A DNA stretch of 59,613 bases from Spirochaetales bacterium (GTDB taxonomy: Bacteria; Spirochaetota; Spirochaetia; SZUA-6; JAFGRV01), in contig JAFGHO010000065.1 in NCBI GenBank assembly GCA_016930085.1, positions 1-59,613 of the forward strand, read 5' to 3'. Of the stretch, positions 44,742-54,403 are shown one piece after another (the stretch's first letter is position 1; the number at the start of each line of letters is the position of its first letter). The position numbers were made by a program, and so were the translations under genes. Under the pieces are notes generated by a model, which saw only the letters and a list, made by a program, of their open reading frames with translations, did not search any database and had not been told where the DNA came from.

Positions 44742-45809
44742 CTATCCGGCTATATTATGCGGTATGATTTCTTCCTCAACGAGCGGCTTCCACTTTATTT
44801 TTTCTTCTGCATAACCTAGTTTTACGGCCAGGCTTACCGATAATTTTTGCACGAGGGCTTCAACGGAGGATTTCTGCGTATCTTTCAGTATGATAAATCC
44901 GCCCGCCGTCATGTCATGACCGCCGACGTTGTTGACGTCCCCGACGATTTTCTTGATTATTTTCCCGGCCTGGGCGTTATGCCGGGTCGTACGAAGGGAG
45001 AGATAAAGGAGGTTTTTATGATATCCGGTGCATAAACACCAGCTGATATTCCTGTGGCGGATGATGAAATCCGCTATCTCGGCGACAAACTCGGCGGAGG
45101 GAATTTCACCCAGGTTGGAGAACGCGAGGTTTCGGTATACGCATGTGTTTTTGAGCGACCTGGCGAAAATATTGAAATAATAATTCGGAAGGGACGGGGT
45201 GGTAATCACCGACAATTTTTTGAGGCTGGATTTGGGGTACACATAAAGATAGGCATTGAGATCCGCCGGATTTACCTCCCGGCTAAGATTTTGCGTCTCC
45301 GAACTAAGGGCATAGGTGATCGCGGTGGCGATATCGGCGGGCATGGGCTGGTTGAGGAGTCTGAACCAGGAAACGAGTATCGTTGCCGTGGCGCCCAAAG
45401 CCGGGATGATGATGATAAGGTCCGCTTTTGTATCCTTTCGTCTGGGATGATGGTCTAAAACGATATGGCATTTTTTTGTCAATGGGAAATCATTGTTTCC
45501 AGCGCCCGGCTGGGTATCGATAAGGGCAATGAGATCGTATTTATCGTATTTTATTCTTTTGATTTGTTTCAGTTGTATATGAAGCCGGGAAACCATCACC
45601 TTGTTTTCGATCCTGCCGATTGTGCCGCCGTAAGCGATACTTGGCTTGACGGCGCTTATTTTTTGCGTCAGGTAGCTTAACGCAAAGGCAGATGCGATCG
45701 CGTCGGGATCGGGATTGTTATGAATAACAATCAGGAGTTCCTTTTTATCCGTCAGTAGCCGGTTAAAACGTTCGAATTCCTTGGCATAGAGCTCGGTTGT
45801 CTCACCCAT
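44742..45809 (-). CDS. DHH-family phosphoesterase (NrnA-like)
   Basis: A 355-residue enzyme likely to degrade nano-RNAs, pAp or cyclic dinucleotide products. The DHH domain has VIHNNPDPDAIAS (motif I), LIDTQPG and the name-giving LDHHPRR; the C-terminal DHHA1 domain ends with GGHDMTAGGFI, the GG-H substrate motif. Metal-binding residues are intact. It is the last gene of a minus-strand run after the two DUF115 proteins, 60 bp downstream of the second. Whether it is NrnA (RNA/pAp) or a GdpP-type nuclease cannot be settled by eye; it lacks the PAS/GGDEF domains of GdpP. Confidence 0.85.
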   Translation of the reverse strand: MGETTELYAKEFERFNRLLTDKKELLIVIHNNPDPDAIASAFALSYLTQKISAVKPSIAYGGTIGRIENKVMVSRLHIQLKQIKRIKYDKYDLIALIDTQPGAGNNDFPLTKKCHIVLDHHPRRKDTKADLIIIIPALGATATILVSWFRLLNQPMPADIATAITYALSSETQNLSREVNPADLNAYLYVYPKSSLKKLSVITTPSLPNYYFNIFARSLKNTCVYRNLAFSNLGEIPSAEFVAEIADFIIRHRNISWCLCTGYHKNLLYLSLRTTRHNAQAGKIIKKIVGDVNNVGGHDMTAGGFIILKDTQKSSVEALVQKLSVSLAVKLGYAEEKIKWKPLVEEEIIPHNIAG

Positions 45810-45869
45810 GGTAATTCAGCTTACCCGTAACGGCAGGAAATATCAACCACCGTATTCCGCAAAAAACCG

Positions 45870-47537
45870 TCATTGAAGGATACGGCGGATCACACGCAAT
45901 GTCCATTCTCTTGTTTTATTAAGCAGTTCCGTGTTATCGCTTTCTTTAAGATCGGCATATTCCCGAAGATAGGTGGCGGCCGGCAACTGTGTAATCCAGA
46001 TTTGACGTTCGCTTCGTGAGAGGTGATAGAGGTATTTGCTTATTGGATGAAAGGGCGGCGGAAGGTTTTTCAATTTTTCGCTATAGTCGCGGAGAAACGA
46101 CCGCCAGTCCGTACTGACGGGACCCTGGGCAAGCAGTGTTTTCATTAAAAACGGCTTTTCCGGCTTCGCTTTATCATGGTCGATCGAAAGGGAAAGTCCC
46201 TTGCCGTCGAGCTGGACCACCTGCGGGGACGCATCATTGATGGCGGATTCCATTTTCTCCTTGTAATTGAGCAGTTGATGTGTCGTGTACCTGAATGTCC
46301 TGCCGGTTTTTTCCTTTGAGAGTGTTTTGTCGCCCGCGATAAATGAAAAAAAAAGGCTTTCACAGGGGAAGAATCTGTTTTCGAAGCTGTGAAAATACGG
46401 GTAGAGGTAGGTGTCGCGCGAATATGATTTTCCGTCCGGATAGGAGAAATCGATACCGGCAAGATACACCTGGCGTGCACCGAGTTCGCATGCGAGTGAG
46501 AATGCCGCGTGGGAAACATTCCCGCCGGAAGTATCGATTCTCGGAAAACTTCTCCATGTCTGTGAAAGATATTGTGAAAAGGGATGGCCGCTTGAAAAAA
46601 AGAAAAGGTTTTTCCCGAGACGGGTGAGAATCGGGGGGGATGCCAGATCGAGGACAAGCGGAATATCGGGCGGTAGTCCGGCAAAAAAATGAAGGTAACT
46701 TATCTGCTGACAGTCTATCGAAATTACGCAATCAGGTGAAATGCCGGAGGAAAGGAGTGTCGGGAGTGATGTGTCGGTCGCGAGGAGAAACATTTCCCTG
46801 CGCATCCTTTTGATGCGTGTAACCTGGGTTTCAAGCGACGGACCCGCGCCGGTGATGATAATTTTTTCCGCCGGTTTGAGCGATATGGTCGATTTTTCCG
46901 CGACCGCCAGATTGAAAAGGGTGTTGATGAACCATTTTCTGCCGAAACGGGCCTGTACCGTATAGTCGTCCGCGATCGGATTGATGATATTCTTGATACC
47001 GGTCACGATCTCCTGAAAATATGTTTTTTCCGTATTGAGTCTCGAACCGAGTGAAATCGTCTTGAGGTTTCCGGCGAACACGGGGAAATAGTGCTTCAGG
47101 ATGAAATCGGTGATTTGTCCGGCGTCCATGTCAATGAGAAAAGTCACTCTCGGATCGATGATAATCGACCGTATATCGATATGTTCGATGATGGAACGGA
47201 AAACGCGGATGTCCCTGTCGATGATGAGAATATTCGAGACCTCCGACCTCGAAAGAAACGGGGTTATATGGTAGCCGCCGCCGAATCCGAGAAACACGAG
47301 ATATCCCGCTTCCCGGTACACCGAAAGGTACTTTTCTCCCTCCCGAACCGGATCGAATTTCGAATGAAGGGGAATGGGTATCCCGTTGATCAGTTGGGCC
47401 GGAACGGGAAGGTTCGTCTTTGACTGCAGAAAAGTGATCTCCGGAGATGGTTCCGCGGCGCCGACAAGGGCCGAGAGAGCGGGATCGTATGAGGAGAGGG
47501 CGAGAAGGTTTCGTTCGAGAACGGGATTATCGGGCAT
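45870..47537 (-). CDS. DUF115/Maf-type protein (copy 2)
   Basis: A 555-residue member of the DUF115 family, related to MptE-like enzymes and to motility-accessory-factor (Maf) flagellin glycosyltransferases. The core contains ITGAGPSLETQVTRIKRM, LLATDTSLPTLLSSGISPDCVISIDCQQ and QVYLAGIDFSYPDGKSYSRDTYL; an N-terminal region (~80-120, GYLVFLGFGGGYH) looks Rossmann-like. It starts one base after the stop of copy 1, with GGGGAGA inside that gene's end. The frame is open 35 codons upstream, within the preceding gene. It may decorate flagellar filaments with nonulosonic or other sugars (inference); no flagellin is in this window. Confidence 0.8.
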   Translation of the reverse strand: MPDNPVLERNLLALSSYDPALSALVGAAEPSPEITFLQSKTNLPVPAQLINGIPIPLHSKFDPVREGEKYLSVYREAGYLVFLGFGGGYHITPFLSRSEVSNILIIDRDIRVFRSIIEHIDIRSIIIDPRVTFLIDMDAGQITDFILKHYFPVFAGNLKTISLGSRLNTEKTYFQEIVTGIKNIINPIADDYTVQARFGRKWFINTLFNLAVAEKSTISLKPAEKIIITGAGPSLETQVTRIKRMRREMFLLATDTSLPTLLSSGISPDCVISIDCQQISYLHFFAGLPPDIPLVLDLASPPILTRLGKNLFFFSSGHPFSQYLSQTWRSFPRIDTSGGNVSHAAFSLACELGARQVYLAGIDFSYPDGKSYSRDTYLYPYFHSFENRFFPCESLFFSFIAGDKTLSKEKTGRTFRYTTHQLLNYKEKMESAINDASPQVVQLDGKGLSLSIDHDKAKPEKPFLMKTLLAQGPVSTDWRSFLRDYSEKLKNLPPPFHPISKYLYHLSRSERQIWITQLPAATYLREYADLKESDNTELLNKTREWTLRVIRRILQ

Positions 47538-47538
47538 C

Positions 47539-49257
47539 TTAATCGGTTCTCCCCGCTTCGAGCAATTTACGGTGCAGGGCTTCGAGAAACTCGTCCGTAT
47601 CGCGGCACATTGAAAGCGCCGTCTCCAACGCCTCATGTTCATTGTTTACGGAGAAGGCCCGCTTTATCGATGAAAGATGGCGGAGATCGAGAAAATAAAA
47701 GAGATGAAACATCTCCGTATCGGTAAAAAGTGCGGACAGCGACCGTGTTTTTTTAATGCGGGATTCGGCGAGACGGCACATAGCCCGCCAAGCTGCGAGG
47801 AGATCGCAGATGCGTTTTTTCCTTTTTGAAAAAGACGGATAGTCACGGGCAGCGCGTCCGTGATCGGCCCTCTTCCGTTTTTTTCCTGCAACAAGCGACC
47901 CGACCGAACGACGATCGATGACGGAGATTCCCGGAAGCGGTACGGCAGACGGTTCGAGCCGATATATCCCCCTGGAAAATTCGTTGCCCGCCGAAGAAAA
48001 CCATCCGCAATAGGTCGAAAGGGCCCGTGACGTACGTGTCCCGTTGTCTTTATCGACAAGCGGTGCGAACCTGAAAGCGCGATCGAATTTTTCGCTGTGA
48101 AAGGGTCGAAATCTGTCGGCAGTATCTTCAAGAAGGGCGTCAAAGGCGTCGGGTCTCGCGTGGGAGCGTATATCCTCATAACAGAAGTCGAGTCCGCAGA
48201 GAATGAGCGGGGCTTTGGAAGCCGCGCGGGCATGTTGTATGGCGGTTGCCGCGACCGTTCCCTGCGGGGGAATCTTCGGGAAGACCGGATGAACTCCGGC
48301 AAGAAGCGCCTCTTCGAAAAAGGCCGGCTGGGCAAAAAAAGAAAATCTGAAGGGCATTCGTCTGAGGCCGGATGCGGCTGAAAGGGGCATAACGAGCCGG
48401 ACGGCCTCTTTTTTTACCCAGTGGAGATGATAGGCGGAATAATAGCCCGGATCGGTCATGATGATCATATCAGGTGATATCCGGTGCGCATCGAGACATG
48501 GAACGGAGGAGGGAAGGGCGAGGATAAAGAGGTTGTCCCGAAAGCGCTTCAATGTAAAGATACTTTTTTCAAGGGTGGGCCCGGAAGCGGTTATCGCGAT
48601 AGGCAGGTTTTCCGGATAGGGATTGTCCGTGTAAACCGGCTCGATATGAAGAAAGTTGAGAAGGCTGTTTCGCATCCACAACCTCCCCATTCCGATTGTC
48701 GTCAGAAGGCTTCCTTTCAATTCCCTGATTACCTGGCCGAGGCTGTCTTTCACTTTCCTGGACATATCGGGAAAGCATAACGCGGCCGCGGGCCATTCGA
48801 CGACGAGGAGTCCCCCGAGATCGAGTTCACCGAGCTGGTTTCTAAAAAAGACCTCGGGATTTGTTCCGTCTGCCGGATTCCAGGAAACATGGCCCCGCTC
48901 GCCGCACAAAGAAAAGAGTTCATCGGAATAAAAAAGCGTAATACAGCGTGCGGCCGGAAATATTTTTTTTACCGCTCCCGCCAGATATCCGCCGCCTTCA
49001 CCGAGTACAATGACTGTCTGCGGGGAAGGCCCGGCTTTGATCCTGACTCCGGCTGAGGCCCCCCCCGAACACGAATCGTTGACACCGCGCGCTTCGGCTT
49101 TGACATTTAGAATGCCCTCATCGTCCGAATCGAATTCGTTGTATGTGCGCTCGATGAAACGTATGGCTTCTTTTTCCGGATCGTAAGCCGAATGATAATG
49201 CCTGCCATTGACAGTCAGCCCGGGCATTCCGGATTTTGTGGTGACTTGTTCGATCAT
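47539..49257 (-). CDS. DUF115/Maf-type protein (copy 1)
   Basis: A 572-residue paralogue of the next gene. It shares the central ITASGPTLEKSIFTLKRFRDN, LALPSSVPCLDAHRISPDMIIMTDPGYYSAYHL and LILCGLDFCYEDIRSHARPD segments, and has a glycine-rich motif (VIVLGEGGGYLAGAV) near residue 85. The two copies differ enough to be old duplicates. The start (ATG, 49257) overlaps the previous gene by four bases, so translation is coupled. The ends of both copies are helical. Together they suggest surface or flagellar glycosylation, as Maf-like genes do in other spirochaetes and campylobacteria. Confidence 0.8.
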   Translation of the reverse strand: MIEQVTTKSGMPGLTVNGRHYHSAYDPEKEAIRFIERTYNEFDSDDEGILNVKAEARGVNDSCSGGASAGVRIKAGPSPQTVIVLGEGGGYLAGAVKKIFPAARCITLFYSDELFSLCGERGHVSWNPADGTNPEVFFRNQLGELDLGGLLVVEWPAAALCFPDMSRKVKDSLGQVIRELKGSLLTTIGMGRLWMRNSLLNFLHIEPVYTDNPYPENLPIAITASGPTLEKSIFTLKRFRDNLFILALPSSVPCLDAHRISPDMIIMTDPGYYSAYHLHWVKKEAVRLVMPLSAASGLRRMPFRFSFFAQPAFFEEALLAGVHPVFPKIPPQGTVAATAIQHARAASKAPLILCGLDFCYEDIRSHARPDAFDALLEDTADRFRPFHSEKFDRAFRFAPLVDKDNGTRTSRALSTYCGWFSSAGNEFSRGIYRLEPSAVPLPGISVIDRRSVGSLVAGKKRKRADHGRAARDYPSFSKRKKRICDLLAAWRAMCRLAESRIKKTRSLSALFTDTEMFHLFYFLDLRHLSSIKRAFSVNNEHEALETALSMCRDTDEFLEALHRKLLEAGRTD

Positions 49258-49793
49258 AGAATACTTCTCAAAAGCTGATCGGCATTCTCTCCATGTTCGG
49301 GGAAATAACGGATTTTACGATTGAACGTAATGGACGCAGTTTCTTTGAGATCACGGGAATAGTGACAGAGAGATCGGGACATCTGGTGACACACAAGCTG
49401 AGGATAGACGGTATCCGGGTTGAAAATGCTAAAAATGTAAAAGTCGTTGCCGTAAGGTGTGAGTTTGGATTCATCCGAAAGGAGTTTTTCAAGAAACGGG
49501 ACAAGGGTTCTCACGATATTTTCCCTTTCCAGCTTGTTGTTTATCGTAAGCATGGCATCGACCACCGGTTTCAAGGAAATACCGATCACGGCCAGGGGAA
49601 GATTGTTCGCTTTGCATATATTGATTTGCTGATTTATTTCGTCATATAAACCGGATATATCATCGATATCCGTACCGGTTTTTCTTTGATGATTGATGAG
49701 GTCCTGTCGCTGGTATTCGAGTGCCCTTTGAAATAGCCCCTTTTTTTTATCGTGTTGTCGATGTAATATTATCGCCTTTGCGTAAAGACCCAT
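49254..49793 (-). CDS. Degenerate GGDEF-like domain protein
   Basis: A 179-residue protein with no signal peptide. The order of segments fits a diguanylate-cyclase fold: INICKANNLPLAVIGISL (strand 1), LERENIVRTLVPFLEKLL (helix), LTPYGNDFYIFSIF (the active-site hairpin) and ITFNRKIRYFPEHGENADQLLRSIL (last strand and helix, like SIGVA-YPEDG-DAEELL). The GGDEF motif itself is replaced by GNDFY, so it is probably inactive and may bind nucleotide or a partner. The assignment is by pattern only. It lies between the acidic protein and the DUF115 pair and overlaps the latter by four bases. Confidence 0.55.
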   Translation of the reverse strand: MGLYAKAIILHRQHDKKKGLFQRALEYQRQDLINHQRKTGTDIDDISGLYDEINQQINICKANNLPLAVIGISLKPVVDAMLTINNKLERENIVRTLVPFLEKLLSDESKLTPYGNDFYIFSIFNPDTVYPQLVCHQMSRSLCHYSRDLKETASITFNRKIRYFPEHGENADQLLRSIL

Positions 49794-49912
49794 TCGTGGT
49801 GTTAATCCTCATTCCTTACATAACGCTATAACATCATTGATCCCGTACTCATTGCAGTGCGAAGCATTGTCACGGCGCCGTATGCTCCAATACGCCTGCC
49901 TTCCCCGTTTAC

Positions 49913-52801
49913 TTATGCTTTCTCGGAATAAACATCACTTTCTTTTGGCGCTATCCCCAATTCTTCAAACAGCTTTTTATATGTAATCCAGTAATCGGAA
50001 CGGGAAAATTCCTTGATTTTTTCTTCCGGAAGATTTACAAGCAGTTCATCCATATACGAGAGAACGCTTTTAAGATCCTTTTTAAGCTTTTCGGGAAGGA
50101 TACCGACATCACCCGATGTATCCCCGGGTATTTCAATCGAAGGCATCATATCCGGTTCCTCGGCGTCGATCGATATTTCTTCCGGTGTTTCATCGGTGAG
50201 TTCAGGTTCTTCAGCTTCGGATATGAACTCCTCATCCGGCTGGCCGATTTCATCTGTTTCGGGAATAATCTCTTCTTCCGGAAAACCGCTTTCATCTTCC
50301 TCTATTTCCGGGATGAGATCCTCTTCGGGCAGGCCTATTTCTTCCGTATCGTCAATTGCCTCCACTTCCGGCAGTCCTGTTTCTTCCTCTTGTGCTGAAA
50401 TATCCTCGATCCCCTCTTCGATTCCGAATTCAGAGATATCGATTTCCTCTATACTTTCCGCATCGCGCCCGGCCCCGCTTTCCTTTTCATTTTCGATTTC
50501 GAATCCTTCGTCTGTTTCACCGGGCTCGAAATCCGTGTCGACCTCCGACTCTTCTTCAGGGAGTTCGAGTTCGAGATCGTCGTCTTTGACGGAGACCTCG
50601 ACGATATCCTCTTCTTCGCCGGATATGGAGTCGGACATCGTTTCAGAAATCGCTTCATTTTTTTCAGATATGACGGGAGGTCCGTTCTCGACGATGAGAT
50701 CATCGATATCCGGCTTTTCGTCCTTGCCGGTTGTCTTGACATCGATTCGGCCGGATTTCTCATCCGATGCGAGGACCTCATCAATCTCGGCTTCGAGCGA
50801 ACTCGTTTCCGCTTCGTCGGCATCGAAGAAAGCGTCGTCAACGTCGCTGATATCCTGTGATACATCTTCTTCTTCGAAAACATCTTCTTCCGGAATTTCG
50901 AGTTCGATTTCTTCATCAAGCGCGAGGAACTCGTCTCCCGGAGCCGCCTCCCTCTCGCCTCCGGTTTCGGATGACTTCTCCTGCGGCACATCGGCGCCCG
51001 CCTCCTGAAACCCGCTTACATCCGTGAACCCTTCTTCGAACTCGATTTCATCTTCTCCCGTGAGTTTTTCTTCCATATCGGTTTCTTCAAAACCTTCTCC
51101 GTAAAGACCGCTTTCTTCCTCCGATACGTTATCCTCGATACCGATATCGGCGGCTTCGTCGAGATTTCGAGCGATGGTGCCTCCTTCGCCCCCTTCATCG
51201 TCGAAACCGGTATCCATAAATTCATCCGTTTCCGACGTTTCCCCCTGTGATTCTTCATGAAAATCATCGATAATTTCCTCACCTTCGAATGTCGAGTCGA
51301 TTTCAGTTTGCGGTGTTTCGTCCCATGTTTCGGACATCGGTGTTTCTTCGAGTTCGATTCCCCCGATGTCTGCTTCATCACCGCCGGACACCTCGTCAAT
51401 GGCGATACCCTCTCCTCCGGCAACCTCTTCGGGGCTTACTTCTTCGCCGGCAACCGCCGTTTCATCCACTTCCTCTTCCGTAATTTCCGCGGTATTGAGT
51501 ATGTTATTGAGTTCATCGCCGGTTAATGCGATAGTCTCGTCTTCTTCCTGGTCAAAAAAGCCGGTTGCATCGGAGGGCGGTACCTTTACATCGCCCACGG
51601 CCACTCCGGCAGGTTGAGGTTTGCGCAATGACTGAAGCTCGTTCTTGAGATGGGACAGATCTTCTTTGATTGAAAAAAGCTCATTTTCGATTTTGTTCAG
51701 AATCGATGTGGTATCGTCCGGCGTAAAGGCTTTAACGGCTTCGTTTTTCGGCATGGATGTTTCGAGACTGGATTCAAGTGTTTCGAGATCATCAAAACGC
51801 TCATCCGTTATTTTTTCTGAAAGAGGAACTTCAATCTCTTCACTCTCACCGGATTGATCGGCCTCGATACCGGTTTCTTCCGGAGACGTTTCGAACGAGG
51901 TATCCTCGGGCTCGATATGGTCGATACTTTCTTCGAGTTCGAGATCCGGGATATCATCGATGTCAAAATCGGTCATATCATCTTCATTCAAGTCCTCGAA
52001 ATCTTCCTCGTGACCGGCCCCGATATCCGGAAGTTCGGTTTCTTCACCGATGTCGGCTTCTGTCGAAAACGATGCATCCGTATCTCCAGCGATTTCACTC
52101 TCTCCTTCATCGAAGGCAATTTCATCTTCCGAGATGTCTATTTCGTCTTCGATACCCGGAATGAGATCACCTTCGAGGATTTCTTCTTCAGGTTCTTCCT
52201 CGAGGTCTTCGAGACTGATATCGATATCGACATCGTCGGTTTCAAGATCTTCCTCGTCGAAAAATGCTTCCTCAGCCCCTTCTTCCGGGCCTGTATCTCC
52301 GGATATTTCCATATCTCCCGCTTCAAGGGCGTCCTCTGTCCCGGCGGCATCCCCCGTGTCAACGGCATCCCCCGTGTCTTCGGAGTCCATAAAATCATCG
52401 ATCGAAAACTCTTCGATGTCTTCACCGCCGGAAAACCCTTCGATGCCGCCGCCGGCTTCTTCATCGACCGGTGTTATCGGGCTGTCGAACTCGGAGGTGT
52501 CGATGTCCTCTTCACTAGGGATGTCCAGATCATCGAATGAAATGTTTTCGAAATCGGTTTCGCTTTCCGAAGGCGTGATCTGTTCCGATTCATCTTCTTT
52601 TGATTCGTCGTCGAGGGCGGATATATAATCGTGTTTTTCGTCTTTTATTTCTTCAATGACCTCGGGTTCAACTTTTACCCACACGCCATACTCCTCGAGC
52701 ATATCCTGTGTCATATTATCGTCCGTCGTCATATCTGTATCCTCCATGGCAATATCACTATTGCCGAGGTCATCGAAGCCGTTATTGTCATAACCCGCCA
52801 T
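49913..52801 (-). CDS. Very acidic 962-aa low-complexity protein
   Basis: The protein is dominated by Glu, Asp, Ser, Ile and Gly with hardly any basic residues. Residues 1-60 include the less repetitive EEYGVWVKVEPEVIEEIKDE; residues ~385-410 form a short coiled coil (ILNKIENELFSIKEDLSHLKNELQSLRK, quoted in part); the last ~65 residues (LKKDLKSVLSYMDELLVNLPEEKIKEF to YKKLFEELGIAP) look like a folded helical module. Between them lie hundreds of residues such as GLPEEDLIPEIEED and FPEEEIIPETDE, probably disordered. No signal peptide. It may be a scaffold, counter-charge or stoichiometric binder; the role is unknown. Ribosome-binding site AAGGAGAG. Confidence 0.75.
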   Translation of the reverse strand: MAGYDNNGFDDLGNSDIAMEDTDMTTDDNMTQDMLEEYGVWVKVEPEVIEEIKDEKHDYISALDDESKEDESEQITPSESETDFENISFDDLDIPSEEDIDTSEFDSPITPVDEEAGGGIEGFSGGEDIEEFSIDDFMDSEDTGDAVDTGDAAGTEDALEAGDMEISGDTGPEEGAEEAFFDEEDLETDDVDIDISLEDLEEEPEEEILEGDLIPGIEDEIDISEDEIAFDEGESEIAGDTDASFSTEADIGEETELPDIGAGHEEDFEDLNEDDMTDFDIDDIPDLELEESIDHIEPEDTSFETSPEETGIEADQSGESEEIEVPLSEKITDERFDDLETLESSLETSMPKNEAVKAFTPDDTTSILNKIENELFSIKEDLSHLKNELQSLRKPQPAGVAVGDVKVPPSDATGFFDQEEDETIALTGDELNNILNTAEITEEEVDETAVAGEEVSPEEVAGGEGIAIDEVSGGDEADIGGIELEETPMSETWDETPQTEIDSTFEGEEIIDDFHEESQGETSETDEFMDTGFDDEGGEGGTIARNLDEAADIGIEDNVSEEESGLYGEGFEETDMEEKLTGEDEIEFEEGFTDVSGFQEAGADVPQEKSSETGGEREAAPGDEFLALDEEIELEIPEEDVFEEEDVSQDISDVDDAFFDADEAETSSLEAEIDEVLASDEKSGRIDVKTTGKDEKPDIDDLIVENGPPVISEKNEAISETMSDSISGEEEDIVEVSVKDDDLELELPEEESEVDTDFEPGETDEGFEIENEKESGAGRDAESIEEIDISEFGIEEGIEDISAQEEETGLPEVEAIDDTEEIGLPEEDLIPEIEEDESGFPEEEIIPETDEIGQPDEEFISEAEEPELTDETPEEISIDAEEPDMMPSIEIPGDTSGDVGILPEKLKKDLKSVLSYMDELLVNLPEEKIKEFSRSDYWITYKKLFEELGIAPKESDVYSEKA

Positions 52802-53406
52802 TTTACTCTCCTTACATACGAATACAAAACTCTCTATTATCTATTAATATCGGAAGGCTTTTTTCCTTACTTATGTACCTTTTTTCTTTTTTACGTTTTT
52901 TTTTAAAAGAATTATTGTATCGTCTTTCCCTCCCGTTTCTCATTAATCTTCATTTCACGTGATATATGTTCATAAAGACTCATTTCATATTGTCTGTTCG
53001 TCTTTATCCCCGGTTTTGTGTGCCGTAATGGAAGATCCCCCGTCTGTCAGGACCCGGCAGGAATAACGAATATCGTCTTTCCTCGAGCGGGTATCGCCTT
53101 TGCCGCAAAAAAGAGACCGTTTCAGGCGGGCTTCATCAAGCCTTATTACAAGACTATGACAGACATTCTGTCGAAAAATATACCCCACATGTCAAAAAGC
53201 CGTCCCGATACATCACATTTTTCTCTATTATATATATTACTTTATAACAGGTAGCCTGTCAAGAAATGAAAAAGAACAGCCTGACCTTTTACCCGTGATA
53301 TACCGGAAGGCTTTACCCGCATCCCAGACATATTCGTGGTGTGCCCGGGAAAGCGGGACTCAATCGGCCTAAAGAAAAAAAACAAATACGCCGTCATTTA
53401 TAATGA
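52802..53406. other. 605-bp divergent intergenic region
   Basis: It separates the acidic protein gene (minus) from ftsB (plus). I see AT-rich promoter-like stretches (around 52815-52850 and 53220-53245), a small palindrome ACAGG-TAG-CCTGT at 53247-53259 and no RNA gene. A 67-codon minus-strand frame at 52985-53188 has no good start and no recognisable domain. Confidence 0.4.
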
Positions 53407-53850
53407 ATGAAACTTTCTCACATCGTTCTTATCATCTATCTTGGTCTCATTATCGGTTCGCTCCTTATTTTTTTTCTGGGCGATGAAGGATGGTATCAAT
53501 ATAAGGTACTCCTTAACCATGAGGAGAAACTGAAAAAAAACCTGGAACATCTCAAACAGACCCATAGCGATCTTTCCCGGCAACTCGAGGCACTCAGAAC
53601 CAGCCCCGAAGTCATACGCCTTCTGGCAAGGGAACTGGGGTATTACCGGCCTGATGAGACCGTCATTAATATCAACGGAAGCAGACCCACACATAATTTT
53701 TATGAAGTGGGGAAACTGCTCAAACGCATTCCGTCTTCAAAAAACCGCAATCTGATCCTGCGGATTATCGGGATTGCACTGAGTACCTTATGTGTGTTAC
53801 TCTTTGTGCTTCTGAAAAAGAGGAAGCGTCATGATTATAAAAGAGGGTGA
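53407..53850 (+). CDS. ftsB: FtsB/DivIC-type septum protein
   Basis: A 147-residue membrane protein in the FtsB/DivIC style. One N-terminal transmembrane helix (~5-25) leads to a heptad-rich periplasmic coiled coil (~35-70; EEKLKKNLEHLKQTHSDLSRQ, quoted in part) and the typical RLLARELGYYRPDETVI. Unlike E. coli FtsB (~103 aa), there is a second hydrophobic segment near the C-terminus (~118-138) and a basic tail. It likely helps assemble the division machinery. It overlaps the next gene by 20 bases. Confidence 0.7.
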   Translation: MKLSHIVLIIYLGLIIGSLLIFFLGDEGWYQYKVLLNHEEKLKKNLEHLKQTHSDLSRQLEALRTSPEVIRLLARELGYYRPDETVININGSRPTHNFYEVGKLLKRIPSSKNRNLILRIIGIALSTLCVLLFVLLKKRKRHDYKRG

Positions 53851-54403
53851 TCCGCAATGTTTTTCCGTTATCGTTCGTACTTTACGGAAAGGGAACCCGA
53901 TCATTCTTCTCTGCGACACGATGTATGGACTCGTCGGAACGGCCCCGGATACGGAGGAAAAGCTATGTGCGATCAAAGGCAGGGCAAAGGGTAAACCCTT
54001 TCTTGAACTCATCCCCGACATCCGGTGGACTAAAATATATTCCGACATTATCATCCCCCCCTCGCTCGCCCGCTTGTGGCCGGGACCCCTGACCATTATC
54101 CTTCCGAGAAGGGATTCGGGAACCGTCGGTCTCAGGGTTCCCGGCGGTATTTTTCTAAGACGGATTATCGAAGGCTGCGGCAAACCGCTTTTTTCAACAA
54201 GTGTCAACAGGGAGGGGGAAGCCCCGCTTACGGATATCGACCGTATTATCGACGTGTTTCATGATGATGTCGAGCTTATCGTGGATTCGGGAAATGCCGA
54301 AAAGAATATCCCTTCGACCATACTGGATATTTCGAGAAAACCCTTCAGGATTGTGAGACAGGGCGTCATGACAATCGCCCCTGATGTGCTTCGCGATGAG
54401 TGA
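53831..54403 (+). CDS. tsaC: YrdC/TsaC-family threonylcarbamoyl-AMP synthase
   Basis: A 190-residue enzyme that makes threonylcarbamoyl-AMP for the t6A modification of ANN-decoding tRNAs. The single YrdC domain shows IILLCDTMYGLVGTA, the KGRAKGKPF box, LARLWPGPLTIIL and STSVNREGEAPLTDID. The C-terminal Sua5 domain is absent, as in TsaC. The start is nested in the end of the FtsB-like gene (AGGAAG upstream) and the stop overlaps epmA by eight bases, so the four genes form a coupled translation-quality cluster. Confidence 0.88.
   Translation: MIIKEGDPQCFSVIVRTLRKGNPIILLCDTMYGLVGTAPDTEEKLCAIKGRAKGKPFLELIPDIRWTKIYSDIIIPPSLARLWPGPLTIILPRRDSGTVGLRVPGGIFLRRIIEGCGKPLFSTSVNREGEAPLTDIDRIIDVFHDDVELIVDSGNAEKNIPSTILDISRKPFRIVRQGVMTIAPDVLRDE

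Noticed and set aside
50013-51008. 331-codon serine-rich open frame on the plus strand
   Set aside because: It is antisense to the acidic protein gene. Glu/Asp codons read in reverse give Ser/Ile/Phe codons, so long open frames are expected. No start signal or domain.
52985-53188. 67-codon minus-strand frame between the acidic protein and ftsB
   Set aside because: No start signal, no recognisable fold and no operon partner; likely chance.
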